NCBI GenBank assembly: GCA_030620995.1
Contig: JAUXIK010000018.1
Span: 1-47,636, forward strand
Reading direction: 5' to 3'
DNA from: Candidatus Aegiribacteria sp.
GTDB lineage: Bacteria; Fermentibacterota; Fermentibacteria; Fermentibacterales; JCC-6
Length of the DNA stretch: 47,636 bases
How positions within the stretch are numbered: the stretch's first letter is position 1; every line of letters starts with the position of its first letter. A model generated the notes under the pieces. The model was given only the letters and a program-made list of their open reading frames with translations, was not told where the DNA came from and did no database searches. The position numbers were made by a program, and so were the translations under genes. Shown here one piece after another: positions 40,283 through 47,636 of this stretch.

Positions 40283-42085
40283 GTGTTAAGCAGACTGGGA
40301 ATAATGCTGCTTGAATCAGGAATGGTCAGCCAGGATGAGATTGATCAGATAATCAAGGAACATGGTCCTGGTGAAATCGAACTCGCGGATCAGCTGATTT
40401 CAATGGGAATTGTCCCGGAGGATCTTATTACCGAGTTCCTTTCAGAAATATACACTGTTAAACCCGTATATCTCAATGAAATAGAAGTTGATTCCCGGCT
40501 TGCTGATTCGCTTCCGGAAGATATAGCCCGGAAATATCTGATCACACCCGTCAAGGTGGATAGAGACTACTTTTACATTGCGATGGGCTCTCCGGGGGAT
40601 CTTTACGCAGTTGATGAAGTGAAATTCGCTACCGGGAAGGAAGTTATCGTTTATGCTTCCGCGCCACCTGCTGTAAGAAGAGCACAGGATGAACTTTATG
40701 GAAAAGCTGACGCGCTTGTTTCAGTAAAGGATCAGATTGACGATTACAGCAGTGAACTTGATGAACTGGAAATTGTTGGATCTCTCGAGCCGGAAGAAGA
40801 AGAGGATTTCGAATCAGATCTGGAAGAAGAGTACGCAGGAACAGTAGACGGTCCTATTGTCGGGTTTGTGAACGAAATCATAGCAAAAGCGGTCCGGACA
40901 GAGGTTAGTGACATTCATATTGAACCCTACGAGAATTTCCTCCAGATAAGATACAGACGGGATGGCGCCTGTTTTGTCGTACGAAAGCTCCCCAAGAAAA
41001 TACAGCCACAGATTCTCAGTCGTTTCAAGATCATGGCCGGCATGAATATCGCTGAACGAAGAAAGACCCAGGATGGTAGAATAAAGGCCAGAATCGACGG
41101 AAGATCGATTGATTTCAGAGTAAGCGCGGTTCCCACAGTCAACGGAGAAAAAATAGTTCTCAGGATACTTGACAGAGGAAGCCTGGAGTTCGATCTCAGA
41201 GAGCTTGGTTTTCCTGAAGAAGCCCTGAAGGTTTTCATGCAGGGAGTGAATTCCCCCTTTGGAATTGTTCTTGTTACCGGACCTACCGGAAGCGGGAAAA
41301 CAACGACGCTGTATTCAGCGCTCAGTTCGCTGAACACGGATAATAGAAATATCCATACCGCAGAAGAACCTGTAGAATACAGTATTGAGGGTCTTACACA
41401 GACACAGATAAATTTCAGTATGGGTTACGATTTCGCTACTGCTCTCCGCGCGATTCTCAGGCAGGATCCGAATATCATTATGGTTGGTGAGATCAGAGAT
41501 TTGGAGACCGCTTCGATTGCCATAAAAGCTGCGCTGACCGGACACCTGGTATTCTCCACCATTCATACGAATGATGCTCCGAGTACGGTGAACAGGCTTG
41601 TTGATATCGGTATTAAGCCATTTCTTGTGGCTTCCGCGGTAAGAACCATCATGGCTCAAAGGCTGGTCAAGAAAATATGCAAGCATTGCAAAACACCTCT
41701 TGAGCACAGCGATAAGGAGTATCTGGCTGCGGGAATTGATCCCGGGGATATGAAGGGTCATACAACGTATACAGGGAAGGGTTGCAACAGCTGCAGCGGC
41801 ACAGGTTACAGGGGACGAATAGGACTTTACGAAGTTCTTTCGATTGACAAGACGATAAAACAGTCTATCATTGATAGAGTTACTGCTGGAGAACTGAGAA
41901 CTATGGGTGTTAAGAACGGAATGAGAACACTCAGAATGGATGCAGTCGAAAAATTGAAAGCCGGCATTACCTCTCTGGAAGAAGTAATGCGGGTAACCAC
42001 GGAAGATGAGCCTGAGGTTCTCAAGGCAGCCGTTGCAAAAAAAGCCAGTATCAAGCGGCAAAAAAGGGAAGGACATTCGGCCTGA
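40283..42085 (+). CDS. pilB: type IV pilus extension ATPase, PilB/GspE family (second copy)
   Basis: A 600-residue paralogue of the preceding gene with the same domain order: GspE_N-type domain (about residues 1-145, SRLGIMLLESGMVSQDEIDQII), acidic linker (about 150-195), ATPase with Walker A GPTGSGKT (333-340), Walker B NIIMVGEIRD, HTNDAPSTVNRL, and zinc cysteines C466, C469, C501 and C504. The Asp box reads TAEEPVEYS, a D-to-E change relative to the usual TAEDPVEY. Start GTG 40283 follows a GGAGGA site. Tandem PilB genes suggest either two pilus systems, a hetero-oligomeric motor, or one copy for a type II secretion-like machine; sequence alone does not decide. pilT follows within 1 nt. Confidence 0.92.
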   Translation: MLSRLGIMLLESGMVSQDEIDQIIKEHGPGEIELADQLISMGIVPEDLITEFLSEIYTVKPVYLNEIEVDSRLADSLPEDIARKYLITPVKVDRDYFYIAMGSPGDLYAVDEVKFATGKEVIVYASAPPAVRRAQDELYGKADALVSVKDQIDDYSSELDELEIVGSLEPEEEEDFESDLEEEYAGTVDGPIVGFVNEIIAKAVRTEVSDIHIEPYENFLQIRYRRDGACFVVRKLPKKIQPQILSRFKIMAGMNIAERRKTQDGRIKARIDGRSIDFRVSAVPTVNGEKIVLRILDRGSLEFDLRELGFPEEALKVFMQGVNSPFGIVLVTGPTGSGKTTTLYSALSSLNTDNRNIHTAEEPVEYSIEGLTQTQINFSMGYDFATALRAILRQDPNIIMVGEIRDLETASIAIKAALTGHLVFSTIHTNDAPSTVNRLVDIGIKPFLVASAVRTIMAQRLVKKICKHCKTPLEHSDKEYLAAGIDPGDMKGHTTYTGKGCNSCSGTGYRGRIGLYEVLSIDKTIKQSIIDRVTAGELRTMGVKNGMRTLRMDAVEKLKAGITSLEEVMRVTTEDEPEVLKAAVAKKASIKRQKREGHSA

Positions 42086-42086
42086 T

Positions 42087-43157
42087 ATGATTATTAAAAC
42101 TCTTCTAAAGGAAATGATGGAAAGACGCGCTACAGACCTTCACCTTACTGTAGGAACTCCTCCCGTTATCAGAGTAGACGGGGAACTCGACAGGATGGAG
42201 TACGATCCCCTCACCGCTCAGGATACTCAGAATCTTGTATACAGTCTTCTGAAAGATGAGCAGAAAAAAAGGTTTGAACTCGAGAAGGAACTGGATTTCG
42301 CTTTCGGTATCAAAGGGCTTTCCAGATTCAGAGCTAATGTTTTTCTTCAACGCGGCTGCGTGGCATGTGCCATAAGGTCGATTCCGCATGAAATACTCGG
42401 TTTTGAAGAACTCGGCCTGCCCCCGGTAGTCAGTGTTCTCGCTGAGAAACGCCAGGGACTTATTCTGGTGACAGGTCCAACCGGATGCGGCAAGTCAACT
42501 ACACTGGCCTCTATTATCCGAAAGATCAATGCATCAAGGCATTGTCACATAATCACAATTGAAGACCCTATCGAATATGTCCATCATCATGACAAGGGTA
42601 TTATCAACCAGCGCGAGATAGGACAGGATACAACATCCTTCAGCAATTCGCTCCGATACGTTCTCCGGCAGGATCCTGATGTCGTATTGATTGGCGAGAT
42701 GAGAGACATGGAGACAATGCAGGTAGCTCTTAACATTGCCGAGACAGGGCACCTTACTATGGCTACATTGCATACCAATTCAACTTACGAATCAATTAAC
42801 AGAATCATCGATTCATTTCCAGCTCAGAGTCAGGATCAGGTAAGGAGTCAGCTCTCATTTGTGACCCTTGGCGTATTAACACAGCAGCTTGTGCCGAAAG
42901 CCAGAGGATCCGGCAGGATTCTTTGCGCGGAAGTTCTGGTTTGCACTCCTGCTGTTAAAGCTACGATCAGGCAGGACAAACTTCATCAGATATACGGGAT
43001 GATGCAGGCAGGACATAAACACGGCATGCAGACAATGAATCAGGCTCTGTTCAACATGGTTAAGAAGAAGGAAATAACCAGAGAAGTTGCTCTTGAGCGT
43101 TCGAACGATGCAGCCGAACTTGAACAGATGGTTGTAACGGGTCGGGAAATCTTATAA
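42087..43157 (+). CDS. pilT: type IV pilus retraction ATPase PilT
   Basis: A 356-residue hexameric ATPase that depolymerises pili and drives twitching motility. It shows the PilT N-terminal domain (RRATDLHLTVGTPPVIRVDGEL, about residues 13-34), Walker A GPTGCGKST (130-138), the intact Asp box TIEDPIEYVHHH, Walker B DVVLIGEMRD, and the His box TLHTNST. The C-terminal region has VKATIRQDKLHQIYGMMQAGHKHGMQTMNQ, the PilT AIRNLIRE-type motif region in a divergent form. ATG 42087 is the natural start; an in-frame extension back to 42006 would overlap the preceding ATPase gene by 80 nt. The length matches typical PilT (about 345-360). Confidence 0.94.
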   Translation: MIIKTLLKEMMERRATDLHLTVGTPPVIRVDGELDRMEYDPLTAQDTQNLVYSLLKDEQKKRFELEKELDFAFGIKGLSRFRANVFLQRGCVACAIRSIPHEILGFEELGLPPVVSVLAEKRQGLILVTGPTGCGKSTTLASIIRKINASRHCHIITIEDPIEYVHHHDKGIINQREIGQDTTSFSNSLRYVLRQDPDVVLIGEMRDMETMQVALNIAETGHLTMATLHTNSTYESINRIIDSFPAQSQDQVRSQLSFVTLGVLTQQLVPKARGSGRILCAEVLVCTPAVKATIRQDKLHQIYGMMQAGHKHGMQTMNQALFNMVKKKEITREVALERSNDAAELEQMVVTGREIL

Positions 43158-43172
43158 TGACAGGAGGCGGAA

Positions 43173-44381
43173 ATGCCTGAGTTCAGATGGGAAGGAACAA
43201 ATAGGGCTGGCAGGAAAATGTCTGGAAAGATTTCTGCCGCAAAAAAGGCAGATGCACAGGAACTCCTTGCTCAAAGAGGTGTCACTAATATAAAGGTAGC
43301 CGGTAAAAAATTTGATCTGGCCACCTTTGGTACAATTGGTACAGGCATCAAAGACAAGGACCTCGCCGCGTTCACCCGTCAGTTTGCCGTAATGATCAAC
43401 GCCGGGCTTCCACTGGTCAAGTGTCTTCAGATACTGAGCAATCAGCAGGAAAACAAGATTTTCGCTGATGTTATTGAGGAAGTGACAGCTGATGTGGAAA
43501 AAGGTGGAACACTGGCAGATTCCCTCGGTAAGCATAAAAAGATTTTCAGTGATCTGTACGTCAATATGGTTGCCGCAGGCGAGCAGGGAGGTATTCTTGA
43601 TACAATCCTGAACAGGCTTTCAACACATCTGGAAAAATCATCGGCACTGAAAGGTAAAATCAAATCCGCCATGATGTACCCCCTCGTCGTACTTATCGTG
43701 GTTATTGTGGTTGTGATGGCTCTTCTTCTGTTTGTCATACCGATATTCGAGCAGATGTTTGCCGAAATGGGCGGTCAGCTTCCAGCGCCGACCCGGGTCG
43801 TCGTAGGAGCATCGGAGTTCGTACAGGGAAACCTGTTATTCATTATCATTGGAGCTGCAGCTCTGATCACCGGATACAAGATGTACTACAGGACCAAGAA
43901 CGGCGAGAAAGTAATTGATACAATCAAACTCAAGATGCCTATCTTTGGAATGCTCCTCAGGAAAATGTCTATCGCCAGGTTTACAAGAACACTGGGTACG
44001 CTGATATCAAGCGGAGTGTCAATTCTTGACGGCCTGAGTATCACTTCAAAGACTTCGGGTAACAGAGTTGTCGCGGATGCCATTATGGAAGCAAGGGGAA
44101 GCATTTCCGGAGGAGAGAACATCTCGGATCCTCTTGAAGCTTCCGGTGTATTTCCCGGAATGGTTACGCAGATGATAGCTGTTGGAGAAGAAACCGGCGG
44201 GCTTGATACGATGCTACTGAAAGTTGCCGACTTCTACGAGGAAGAGGTGGACACAGCGGTTGCGGGTCTTACAGCAACTCTCGAGCCGATAATGATCATA
44301 GTTCTGGGTGTAATCGTGGGTGGTATAGTGATAGCCATGTATCTCCCTATTTTCGACCTCATCGGTACAGTGGGAGCATAA
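43173..44381 (+). CDS. pilC: type IV pilus inner-membrane platform protein PilC
   Basis: A 402-residue GspF/PilC protein that anchors the pilus motor. It has two T2SSF domains: about residues 65-190 (LAAFTRQFAVMINAGLPLVKCLQILSNQ) and about 265-390 (IARFTRTLGTLISSGVSILDGLSITSKT). Each carries the conserved MVxxGEExGxLD-type motif (VAAGEQGGILDTIL and IAVGEETGGLDTML). Transmembrane helices are at about 168-192, 218-238 and 370-392. An AGGAGG site is just upstream of ATG 43173. The length matches the family. It sits between pilT and the pilS/pilR pair. Confidence 0.95.
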   Translation: MPEFRWEGTNRAGRKMSGKISAAKKADAQELLAQRGVTNIKVAGKKFDLATFGTIGTGIKDKDLAAFTRQFAVMINAGLPLVKCLQILSNQQENKIFADVIEEVTADVEKGGTLADSLGKHKKIFSDLYVNMVAAGEQGGILDTILNRLSTHLEKSSALKGKIKSAMMYPLVVLIVVIVVVMALLLFVIPIFEQMFAEMGGQLPAPTRVVVGASEFVQGNLLFIIIGAAALITGYKMYYRTKNGEKVIDTIKLKMPIFGMLLRKMSIARFTRTLGTLISSGVSILDGLSITSKTSGNRVVADAIMEARGSISGGENISDPLEASGVFPGMVTQMIAVGEETGGLDTMLLKVADFYEEEVDTAVAGLTATLEPIMIIVLGVIVGGIVIAMYLPIFDLIGTVGA

Positions 44382-44435
44382 TAGCTGTTGCTGAAAAGGC
44401 AGTACCCGGTTTTCGCGATGCAGGGACAATATCGT

Positions 44436-46100
44436 ATGCGTAGTGGAATTCTAAGAATGGGGCGCCGTACCTGGCTTCAGGTGGGGCGCTTCATTGTCTT
44501 CGGTCTTTTTGTTCTGCTGGGTATTCTGTTCCTCGGGTGGACAAGAGTCGGCGGAGTTTACATATCTGTCGGCATTGCGGTGATTCTGTCGATATTAATG
44601 GATATGCTGTGCAGAAAGATCTGGAAAGACAGGGAATGGCAGATCTGGGTTCTCTTCTCCCTCGATTCAATTCTGGCTGCGATCCTTATCCGTATGGCCG
44701 GCAATTTCGACGGCCCTTTCACGGTATTTTTCTTTATTCATACATTCGGAGCGGGTATCTATCTGGGTATCAGGGGCGGAGCGATCATGGCGGTCCTCGA
44801 TTCTCTGATGATAGCCGTCCTTGCTTACATCACAATATCAGGAGTATTGACATTCAGTCCTGCGGGAGGTTCCCTGGAGGAAATGATAGAAGTCATTCCA
44901 TCCGGTGTATCCTTTCAATACGCGCTTCTTTTTGTAATGATTTACGCAGGCCTTCTGATGATAACAGGGCTTGTCACCGGGTATCTCTCAGAGCACCTTC
45001 TTTTCGAAAAAGGCAGAGTTGAGGGAATCCTGCTTGAACTCCGCGAGGCAAGGAGTATGGCCAGGGAGATACTGGAAAGCCTGTCGGATGGAGTTCTTGT
45101 AATTGATAACTCCGGTTCTCCAATCAGTATTAATCGCTCTGGTCTCCGGATTCTTTCTCTTGATGAGAACTGGCGAAAGACTATATCTAATACAGATATC
45201 TACACTATGCTCAGAGAGTACCAGATATCCGAGGGAATGCCCCCGATTATCGAGATCAGCCTGGGAAACAGAGTTCTTGAATGCAGAATGGGTACACTTC
45301 TTGATCATTACGGCAAGTCTGCCGGAGCCCTTGCCGCGCTTACCGATATAACGGAGACAGTTGAACTTAAGAAACAACTGCAGGAGCGGGAAAAACTTGC
45401 GGCGATCGGCAAGCTGTCCAGTACCCTGGCTCATGAGATCAGGAATCCGCTGGCATCAATGAGCGGCGCCGCTCATATACTGAAAATGGGATCAATTGAC
45501 TGGAAAAAGACAGATAGAATGACCGAACTCATAAGCAGTCAGGCGAAGAGGATTTCGGAAATAATCGAAGGATATCTCGAACTCTCCAGAAAGAGCAATG
45601 TTCTATATACTAATCCGGTTTCGCTTGAAGCTGTAGCCATGGAAGCGGTTGATGTAGCGAAACAGGGCTTTGGCTGGCAGATCGAGATCGAACTGGATAT
45701 TGAAGGCAATTTCATAGTTTTTGGAAATCAATCACGCCTTGTTCAGTTATTAACGAATATCATTCGCAACAGTGTTGAAGTTCTGGAGAACAAGCCTGAT
45801 GGCAGAATAGGTATTTCCCTCATCAAATCACAGATGCAGGGTATGGCTGAATTGATTGTGAAGGATAATGGCCCCGGCATTCAGGATAATGTTATAAATG
45901 ATATATACGATCCGTTCTTCACTACGAAAGATGAGGGAACGGGACTCGGACTGTATGTTGCGAGAAGAGTCGCCCGGGATCATAATGGCAGAATGGATAT
46001 TGAGTCTGTTCCAGGCAAGGGAACAACGGTGAGAGTTATAATTCCAATCGCTCCACCTGACGTTGTAACATATGAAACCGGAGGTATCGAGCATGGATAA
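44436..46100 (+). CDS. pilS: sensor histidine kinase PilS
   Basis: A membrane histidine kinase of about 554 residues in the NtrB/PilS class. About six N-terminal helices (residues 10-185) are followed by a PAS domain (about 205-315, ILESLSDGVLVIDNSGSPISINRSGLRIL). HisKA contains phosphoacceptor H333 in STLAHEIRNPLASM. The HATPase domain carries N (NIIRNSVEVLE), G1 (DNGPGIQDN), F (PFFTTKDEG) and G2 (TGLGLYVARR) boxes. In Pseudomonas, PilS senses pilin in the membrane and phosphorylates PilR. The start is uncertain: ATG 44436 with AGGGA upstream is chosen, but 44388 (TTG) and 44418 are in frame. The stop overlaps pilR by 8 nt. Activity should be intact. Confidence 0.9.
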   Translation: MRSGILRMGRRTWLQVGRFIVFGLFVLLGILFLGWTRVGGVYISVGIAVILSILMDMLCRKIWKDREWQIWVLFSLDSILAAILIRMAGNFDGPFTVFFFIHTFGAGIYLGIRGGAIMAVLDSLMIAVLAYITISGVLTFSPAGGSLEEMIEVIPSGVSFQYALLFVMIYAGLLMITGLVTGYLSEHLLFEKGRVEGILLELREARSMAREILESLSDGVLVIDNSGSPISINRSGLRILSLDENWRKTISNTDIYTMLREYQISEGMPPIIEISLGNRVLECRMGTLLDHYGKSAGALAALTDITETVELKKQLQEREKLAAIGKLSSTLAHEIRNPLASMSGAAHILKMGSIDWKKTDRMTELISSQAKRISEIIEGYLELSRKSNVLYTNPVSLEAVAMEAVDVAKQGFGWQIEIELDIEGNFIVFGNQSRLVQLLTNIIRNSVEVLENKPDGRIGISLIKSQMQGMAELIVKDNGPGIQDNVINDIYDPFFTTKDEGTGLGLYVARRVARDHNGRMDIESVPGKGTTVRVIIPIAPPDVVTYETGGIEHG

Positions 46101-47502
46101 TCAGCTTTCAGTCATGATTGTGGATGATGAAAAACCGATGCTTGAATGGCTCTCGATTCTCCTTGAACAGCAGGGTTATTCGGTTACGTGTTTCTCCGAT
46201 GGCAGGAAAGCGATAGTCGAAGGCATAAAGAATATGCCGGATATTCTTGTAGTTGATGTCAAGATGCCGGGTATCAGCGGGCTTGAGGTTCTGTCCAGGC
46301 TTCGCGAAAAATCTCCTGAATTGATAGGCATTGTAATAACAGCGTATTCCAGTGTTGATTCAGCGGTCCAGGCAATGCGCAAAGGTGCCACAGACTACCT
46401 GATCAAACCTTTTGAAGTTGATCAGCTTCTTGTGGCAATCGAGAAAGCTCTTGGTGAACAGAAGATCAGGATAGAGAACAGGGAACTGAGGAGAAAAATT
46501 CGCTCACGTTTCAGTATAGAAGGGATAATCGGCAAATCAAAACCGATAATCGATCTTCTTGATGAAGTCCGGATGGTCGCGGATAAGGACAGTACTGTTC
46601 TTATATCAGGGGAGAGTGGAACAGGTAAGGAACTGATAGCCAGAGCGATTCATTCTATAAGTCGAAGGTCTGAGGAACCCTTCCTCGGAGTAAGCTGCGG
46701 CAGTTTTTCTCACAGCCTTCTTGAAAGTGAACTGTTTGGCCACCTGAAAGGATCGTTCACGGGCGCTCACAGAGATAAGGAGGGCCTGCTGGTCGCGGCA
46801 AAGGGTGGAACATTCTTCCTTGATGAAGTAGGAGAGCTTGACAGAGAGCTGCAGGTAAAACTGCTTAGAGCTCTGCAGGAACGCCAGGTACTACCGGTCG
46901 GAGGGACAAAACAAATACCTTTCGATGCCAGAATCATAGCGGCAACCAACGCCAATCTGAAAGAAATGGTCGACAGAGATGATTTCAGACCGGATCTCTA
47001 TTACCGGCTCAATGTGATTCCTCTTCATGTTCCCGCTCTCCGGGATAGATCATCGGATATACCAATCCTGCTTGACAAGTTCATTGAAAACTATTCTGAA
47101 GAAACCGGAGAAACCGCCAGATCAATCACCGAGGAGGCAAGCGAAGCTCTGACTAATTACAGCTGGCCCGGCAATATTAGAGAACTCGAAAATGTAGTGG
47201 AGCGCGTCTGCGTTATGACAAGAGGGAGCGAGATCACCTTTGATGATCTTCCCGACTTCATCAGGGAGCCGACAGTTACAGACGCAGGCATGTTCGCGGA
47301 TAAAGTTTCAGCAGTGGAATCAACTTTTCCAACAGAAATAGCTACTCCAACTCTAGACGAGATAGAGAAAGCATATACGCTGTACGTACTGGAGCACCGC
47401 GCCAGAGGTCAGAAACGGCTTGCCGCGAAATTACTCGGTATTAACGAGAGCACACTCTACAGAAGACTGGAAAAATACGCGAAAGACCGGGAAAACCCAT
47501 GA
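46093..47502 (+). CDS. pilR: sigma-54-dependent response regulator PilR (NtrC family)
   Basis: A 469-residue transcription activator. The receiver domain (residues 1-120) has acceptor D55 in VVDVKMPG. The AAA+ domain (about 140-370) has Walker A GESGTGKE (173-180), Walker B-like GGTFFLDEVGEL, and the sigma-54 contact loop, here GSFTGA (220-225) instead of the usual GAFTGA. A Fis-type helix-turn-helix ends the protein (GQKRLAAKLLGINESTLYRRLEKY). The ATG at 46093 has GGAGG 8 nt upstream and overlaps the pilS stop. An in-frame ATG at 46072 is a poorer choice. It probably controls pilin genes elsewhere, since no pilin (pilA) is in the window. A sigma-54 factor must be encoded elsewhere. Confidence 0.93.
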   Translation: MDNQLSVMIVDDEKPMLEWLSILLEQQGYSVTCFSDGRKAIVEGIKNMPDILVVDVKMPGISGLEVLSRLREKSPELIGIVITAYSSVDSAVQAMRKGATDYLIKPFEVDQLLVAIEKALGEQKIRIENRELRRKIRSRFSIEGIIGKSKPIIDLLDEVRMVADKDSTVLISGESGTGKELIARAIHSISRRSEEPFLGVSCGSFSHSLLESELFGHLKGSFTGAHRDKEGLLVAAKGGTFFLDEVGELDRELQVKLLRALQERQVLPVGGTKQIPFDARIIAATNANLKEMVDRDDFRPDLYYRLNVIPLHVPALRDRSSDIPILLDKFIENYSEETGETARSITEEASEALTNYSWPGNIRELENVVERVCVMTRGSEITFDDLPDFIREPTVTDAGMFADKVSAVESTFPTEIATPTLDEIEKAYTLYVLEHRARGQKRLAAKLLGINESTLYRRLEKYAKDRENP

Positions 47503-47511
47503 TGTACCCTG

Positions 47512-47636
47512 ATGTCTAAACCGCTCATAACAACCGCCATCTTCCTTCTGCTCTTCTCCATCGCATTTCTTGCAGGTCAGACCGGCATCCCGGTTGAAGA
47601 CGGAGGGGAGTTTCTAACAGTTGCCCGCCTGGGCGG
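47512..47636 (+). CDS. start of a DUF2723-like membrane protein (3' end outside window)
   Basis: The first 41 codons of a gene that runs off the right edge. It opens with a transmembrane helix (about residues 7-24, TTAIFLLLFSIAFLAGQTG) followed by VEDGGEFLTVARLGG. That resembles the DSGEF...LG motif at the start of DUF2723 proteins, polytopic membrane proteins with a glycosyltransferase-like (mannosyltransferase) fold. The match is short, so this is tentative. The ATG lies 9 nt after the pilR stop and is probably co-transcribed. Confidence 0.5.
   Translation, partial: MSKPLITTAIFLLLFSIAFLAGQTGIPVEDGGEFLTVARLG

Noticed and set aside
41315..42076. A 253-codon minus-strand frame opposite the second pilB
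   Set aside because: It is the antisense shadow of a recognised ATPase; no ribosome-binding site or homology is seen.

Overview
The window comes from a diderm (Gram-negative-type) bacterium, most likely an uncultured lineage of the FCB superphylum (the Bacteroidota / Fibrobacterota / Gemmatimonadota / Fermentibacterota neighbourhood). The evidence is a fused LpxC-FabZ, a SprA-like giant outer-membrane protein, BamA/Skp/LpxD/LpxA, LolCD and LptF/LptG, with type IV pilus genes in the same window. The phylum assignment is an inference and the genus cannot be named. GC content looks moderate and genes are packed tightly with many 4-11 nt overlaps. I saw no rRNA, tRNA, CRISPR array or prophage, and no gene-free stretch longer than 300 bases; the longest gap (38273-38486) is about 210 nt.

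Layout. (1) 1-1416: the 3' end of an unrecognised gene, then a single-gene RAYT/IS200-like element bounded by a perfect 41-bp inverted repeat. (2) 1423-4951, minus strand: a three-gene operon read as CPA2-type cation/proton antiporter, PTS-EIIA/P-II-like regulator, divergent serine hydroxymethyltransferase, with a readable promoter at 4974-5002. (3) 5089-21729, plus strand: a long co-directional run. It starts with prfB (with an intact programmed +1 frameshift site) and lysS, then a LolC/E permease and LolD for lipoprotein export, ClpC, BamA, a Skp/OmpH chaperone, LpxD, LpxC-FabZ and LpxA for lipid A synthesis, a small DUF5683-like membrane protein, an ECF sigma factor with a zinc-finger anti-sigma factor, and a secreted protein of unknown role. 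(4) 21746-22438, minus: an unknown polytopic membrane protein. (5) 22618-28742, plus: a large secreted protein with an M1-peptidase-like fold that has lost its zinc motif, a GH57 glucanotransferase, and ligA. (6) 28843-32569, minus: serC, then lptG and lptF, the latter two with a strong sigma-70-like promoter at 32614-32641. (7) 32687-38272, plus: the SprA-like protein. (8) 38487-47502, plus: a type IV pilus cluster of two tandem PilB-type ATPases, PilT, PilC, and the PilS/PilR two-component pair. (9) 47512-end: the start of a DUF2723-like membrane protein.

How the genes work together. Much of the window is an outer-membrane assembly neighbourhood: lipoprotein release (Lol), beta-barrel insertion (Bam/Skp), lipid A synthesis (Lpx), LPS transport (LptFG), a candidate envelope-stress sigma/anti-sigma pair, a SprA-type export channel and pilus motors. 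Housekeeping genes (prfB, lysS, ligA, serC, SHMT) are interspersed. I found no clearly new defence or mobile system. The items most worth a second look are the degenerate M1-like protein, the RAYT element and its repeat architecture, the SprA homologue without visible type IX partners, and the paired PilB motors with substituted Asp boxes.
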